Source of the DNA: Saprospirales bacterium
Lineage (GTDB): Bacteria > Bacteroidota > Bacteroidia > Chitinophagales > Saprospiraceae
Assembly (NCBI GenBank): GCA_007695145.1
Contig: REEI01000080.1
Span: 48,718-112,717, forward strand
Direction: 5' to 3'
Length of the DNA stretch: 64,000 bases
This document shows, one piece after another, positions 62,155 through 64,000 of this stretch. The notes under the pieces were generated by a model that saw nothing but the letters and a program-made list of their open reading frames with translations, was not told the DNA's origin and made no database searches. The position numbers and the translations under genes are program-made. Within the stretch, counting starts at the first letter, position 1. Every line of letters starts with the position of its first letter.

Positions 62155-62162
62155 TACATTTG
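62155..62162 (+). promoter_or_regulatory. Putative -7 element TACATTTG for icd
   Basis: Exact TAnnTTTG match 20 nt before the icd ATG, in the 175-nt divergent spacer. The -33 element is not at a standard distance. Confidence 0.55.
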
Positions 62163-62182
62163 CGTCCCAAACAAAAAAAACG

Positions 62183-63622
62183 ATGATAGAAAAGAGAATA
62201 ACAGTTGCTAAAGGAGATGGAATAGGCCCCGAAATAATGGATGCTACCCTTGCCATAATAAAGGCAGCCGGTGCCAAACTTGAAATAGAGGAAATAGAGG
62301 TGGGTGAAAAGGTGTATTTGTCAGGGAATACCAGCGGTATCAGCGGCGATGCATGGGACTCTATTCGCAATAATAAGGTCTTTTTGAAAGCGCCGATAAC
62401 CACTCCTCAGGGAGGTGGATATAAAAGTCTCAATGTCACCATGCGAAAGTCCCTGGGCCTTTTTGCAAATGTTCGTCCTTGTGTCAGTTACGACCCCTAT
62501 GTACGAACCAAACACCCCGAATTAGATGTCGTAATCATTCGCGAAAACGAGGAAGACCTTTACGCGGGTATAGAACATCAACAGACTGACGAAGTGGTGC
62601 AATGTTTGAAGTTGATCTCCAGGCCCGGATGTGAGAAAATTATCCGCTATGCATTTGAGTATGCCCGTGCCTACGGGAGGAAAAAGGTGAGTTGTTTCAC
62701 CAAGGATAATATTATGAAGCAGACCGATGGAATGTTTCACAAAATATTCAATGAAATTGCTCCTGAATATCCGGATATTGAAACTGACCACTGGATTATC
62801 GATATTGGTACTGCAAGACTGGCCGACACTCCCGAAATTTTTGACGTAATTGTCACCTTAAATCTCTATGGTGATGTGCTCTCTGACATCACAGCCCAGA
62901 TTTCAGGGTCCGTGGGTCTGGGTGGGTCTGCCAATATTGGTGCATCCTGCTCAATGTTTGAAGCTGTGCACGGTTCTGCACCTGATATAGCTGGAAAAAA
63001 CATTGCCAATCCTTCGGGATTGCTCAAAGGAGCTATTCTAATGCTCAATCATCTCGGTCAGTCCGATGTGGCCACAAAGGTGGAGAATGCATGGCTGGTC
63101 ACTCTTGAGCAGGGTATTCACACAGGCGATATTTTCAAAGAAGGCATTAGTACAAGAAAAGTTGGTACTGCTGAATTTGCTGAGGCGGTTATCTCCAACC
63201 TGGCAAATAAACCGCAATACCTCAACGCGGTAAATTATGAGACAGGCGCCGACTTTCCGCTTCCCGTTTACAAAAGGAGTACTCCTGCAAATAAGGTTTT
63301 AAAGGGGGTTGATGTATTTGTCGACTGGAGCGGTGGAACCCCGGATGACCTGGGAGCAATTCTCCAAAATCTCAATGGCAATGCAGAACTCATCATGATT
63401 ACCAATCGCGGAGTAAAAGTCTGGCCGGATGGAATGGAAGAGACCTTTTGTACTGATCACTGGAGATGCCGCTATCAGGCACCTGATAATGCAGATTTAA
63501 AAAAGGAGGATATTTTGGAAATACTCCAAAAAGCCATTGAACACAAAGTGGATGTCATCAAGACTGAAAACCTCTATGAATTTGATGGGGTGAGGGGTTA
63601 CTCCCTGGGACAGGGACAGTAG
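62183..63622 (+). CDS. icd: NADP-dependent isocitrate dehydrogenase (long form with C-terminal domain)
   Basis: Decarboxylates isocitrate to 2-oxoglutarate in the TCA cycle. ITVAKGDGIGPEIMDATLAI opens the fold, NVTMRKSLGLFANVRPCVSY is the substrate loop with the regulatory-site serine, IIRENEEDLYAGIEH follows, and NLYGDVLSDITAQISGSVGL plus VHGSAPDIAGKNIANPSGLL are the metal and cofactor signatures. Length 479 aa exceeds the E. coli enzyme because of a C-terminal domain of about 130 aa (KVLKGVDVFVDWSGGTPDDL onwards), as in Thermus-type enzymes. The cofactor preference is inferred from the family. Confidence 0.94.
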   Translation: MIEKRITVAKGDGIGPEIMDATLAIIKAAGAKLEIEEIEVGEKVYLSGNTSGISGDAWDSIRNNKVFLKAPITTPQGGGYKSLNVTMRKSLGLFANVRPCVSYDPYVRTKHPELDVVIIRENEEDLYAGIEHQQTDEVVQCLKLISRPGCEKIIRYAFEYARAYGRKKVSCFTKDNIMKQTDGMFHKIFNEIAPEYPDIETDHWIIDIGTARLADTPEIFDVIVTLNLYGDVLSDITAQISGSVGLGGSANIGASCSMFEAVHGSAPDIAGKNIANPSGLLKGAILMLNHLGQSDVATKVENAWLVTLEQGIHTGDIFKEGISTRKVGTAEFAEAVISNLANKPQYLNAVNYETGADFPLPVYKRSTPANKVLKGVDVFVDWSGGTPDDLGAILQNLNGNAELIMITNRGVKVWPDGMEETFCTDHWRCRYQAPDNADLKKEDILEILQKAIEHKVDVIKTENLYEFDGVRGYSLGQGQ

Positions 63623-63651
63623 TAAGGCATTGACCCCTCCACTGCAACCGC

Positions 63652-64000
63652 TTATTTTAAGCGTGTGCGCATAAAAATCATTAATTCAAAAACAGCTATA
63701 GTAATTATTGTATAGCCCAGCAGTTCGATGCTTTCTTCTGAGGCATCCTTGACCGTGCGAACATAGGCATCATCGAGCAGGTTTTGCCAATTGGAAGTTT
63801 TTCCGTACAATCGTGAGAAAACATGTAGTATCACCAATCCGACCAAGAGCACTCCAAATGAAAATTGATGGTGAACAACAGTCAGTTGGCTAACAAGTTT
63901 TTTAAAATTCTTAATTGTTATAAAACCTGCAACAGCTACAGTCAACCAAACTATTAATTGCCAAAAACCATCAAAAAAATTTTCGTCAAAAAAACTGTCC
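63652..64000 (-). CDS. Membrane protein, N-terminus cut by the window edge
   Basis: Not recognised. The track starts at a TTG at 63945, but the frame stays open to the right edge (reading DSFFDENFFDGFWQLIVWLT before it), so the real gene is longer and partial here. At least three hydrophobic segments are visible: LIVWLTVAVAGFITI, FSFGVLLVGLVILHVFS and LLGYTIITIAVFELMIFM. A basic tail MRTRLK ends the protein. It is convergent with icd. No family could be named. Confidence 0.6.
   Translation of the reverse strand, partial: DSFFDENFFDGFWQLIVWLTVAVAGFITIKNFKKLVSQLTVVHHQFSFGVLLVGLVILHVFSRLYGKTSNWQNLLDDAYVRTVKDASEESIELLGYTIITIAVFELMIFMRTRLK

Overview
The window is a chromosomal segment of a Bacteroidota bacterium, most likely from the Saprospiria or a related marine or freshwater lineage. 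Four things point there. Two exported proteins end in type IX secretion (T9SS) sorting domains: a giant protein with a CHU_C/gliding-type tail and an M43 metalloprotease with a Por-type tail. Many genes are preceded by the Bacteroidota sigma-A promoter (TTTG, about 18-20 nt, then TAnnTTTG). Bacteroidota-type families occur: an OMP_b-brl_3 TonB-dependent receptor, a GIN-domain lipoprotein and SprB repeats. Shine-Dalgarno sequences are weak or absent. No tRNA, rRNA, CRISPR array, phage or intact IS element was seen. Most genes are housekeeping or cell-envelope genes. All calls come from reading motifs by eye; no database search was run.

Layout. (1) 0.3-6 kb: a front-end type fatty acid desaturase, then a surface-polysaccharide sugar block: UDP-HexNAc dehydrogenase (WbpA/TviB type), UDP-glucose dehydrogenase, a left-handed beta-helix N-acetyltransferase (WbpD type) and a Gfo/Idh oxidoreductase (WbpB type). 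(2) About 6.15-6.43 kb: the remains of an AbrB/MazE-type antitoxin gene, visible only when three frames are joined. (3) 6.5-18.2 kb: SelO, MarR regulator, PAP2-like membrane protein overlapping NadD, O-methyltransferase, a GNAT/FemAB-like protein, a glycosyltransferase, small membrane proteins, a BamA/TamA-like protein, a PLP-dependent ammonia-lyase/racemase and a TviC/WbpP-like epimerase. (4) 18.3-30.4 kb: a serine hydrolase and the 3427-residue secreted repeat protein, closed by a clear terminator. (5) 30.6-37.2 kb: TetR regulator, two unknown envelope proteins, PdxA, a repeat-bearing spacer, a glucosaminidase, and DinB overlapping a DUF1801 gene, with a palindrome over the predicted dinB start site. 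(6) 37.4-46.7 kb: MoxR ATPase, acyltransferase-LigA pair, an ECF sigma / anti-sigma-like / Spy-like operon, a TPR protein, RecA and a 74-residue protein with its own terminator. (7) 47-64 kb: DUF2147 protein, AbgT transporter with an alkyltransferase-like protein, TonB-dependent receptor, PagL-like deacylase with a GIN lipoprotein, T9SS metalloprotease, alpha/beta hydrolase, YgjP-like peptidase, delta-9 type desaturase, the N-degron pair ClpS-Aat, SDR and class A-like serine hydrolase, a long isocitrate dehydrogenase, and a membrane protein cut by the right edge.

How genes work together. The sugar block plus the epimerase and glycosyltransferase would make acidic amino-sugar nucleotides for an exopolysaccharide or O-antigen; the aminotransferase step (WbpE) is not in the window. 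ClpS and Aat would together mark proteins and deliver them to ClpAP. The sigma/anti-sigma/Spy operon looks like an envelope-stress module. RecA, LigA, DinB and the alkyltransferase-like protein are DNA replication or repair genes scattered through the segment. I found no convincing new defence or mobile system. The most unexpected items are the degraded antitoxin, the module architecture of the giant protein, the altered zinc-finger cysteines of LigA and the dinB operator-like palindrome.
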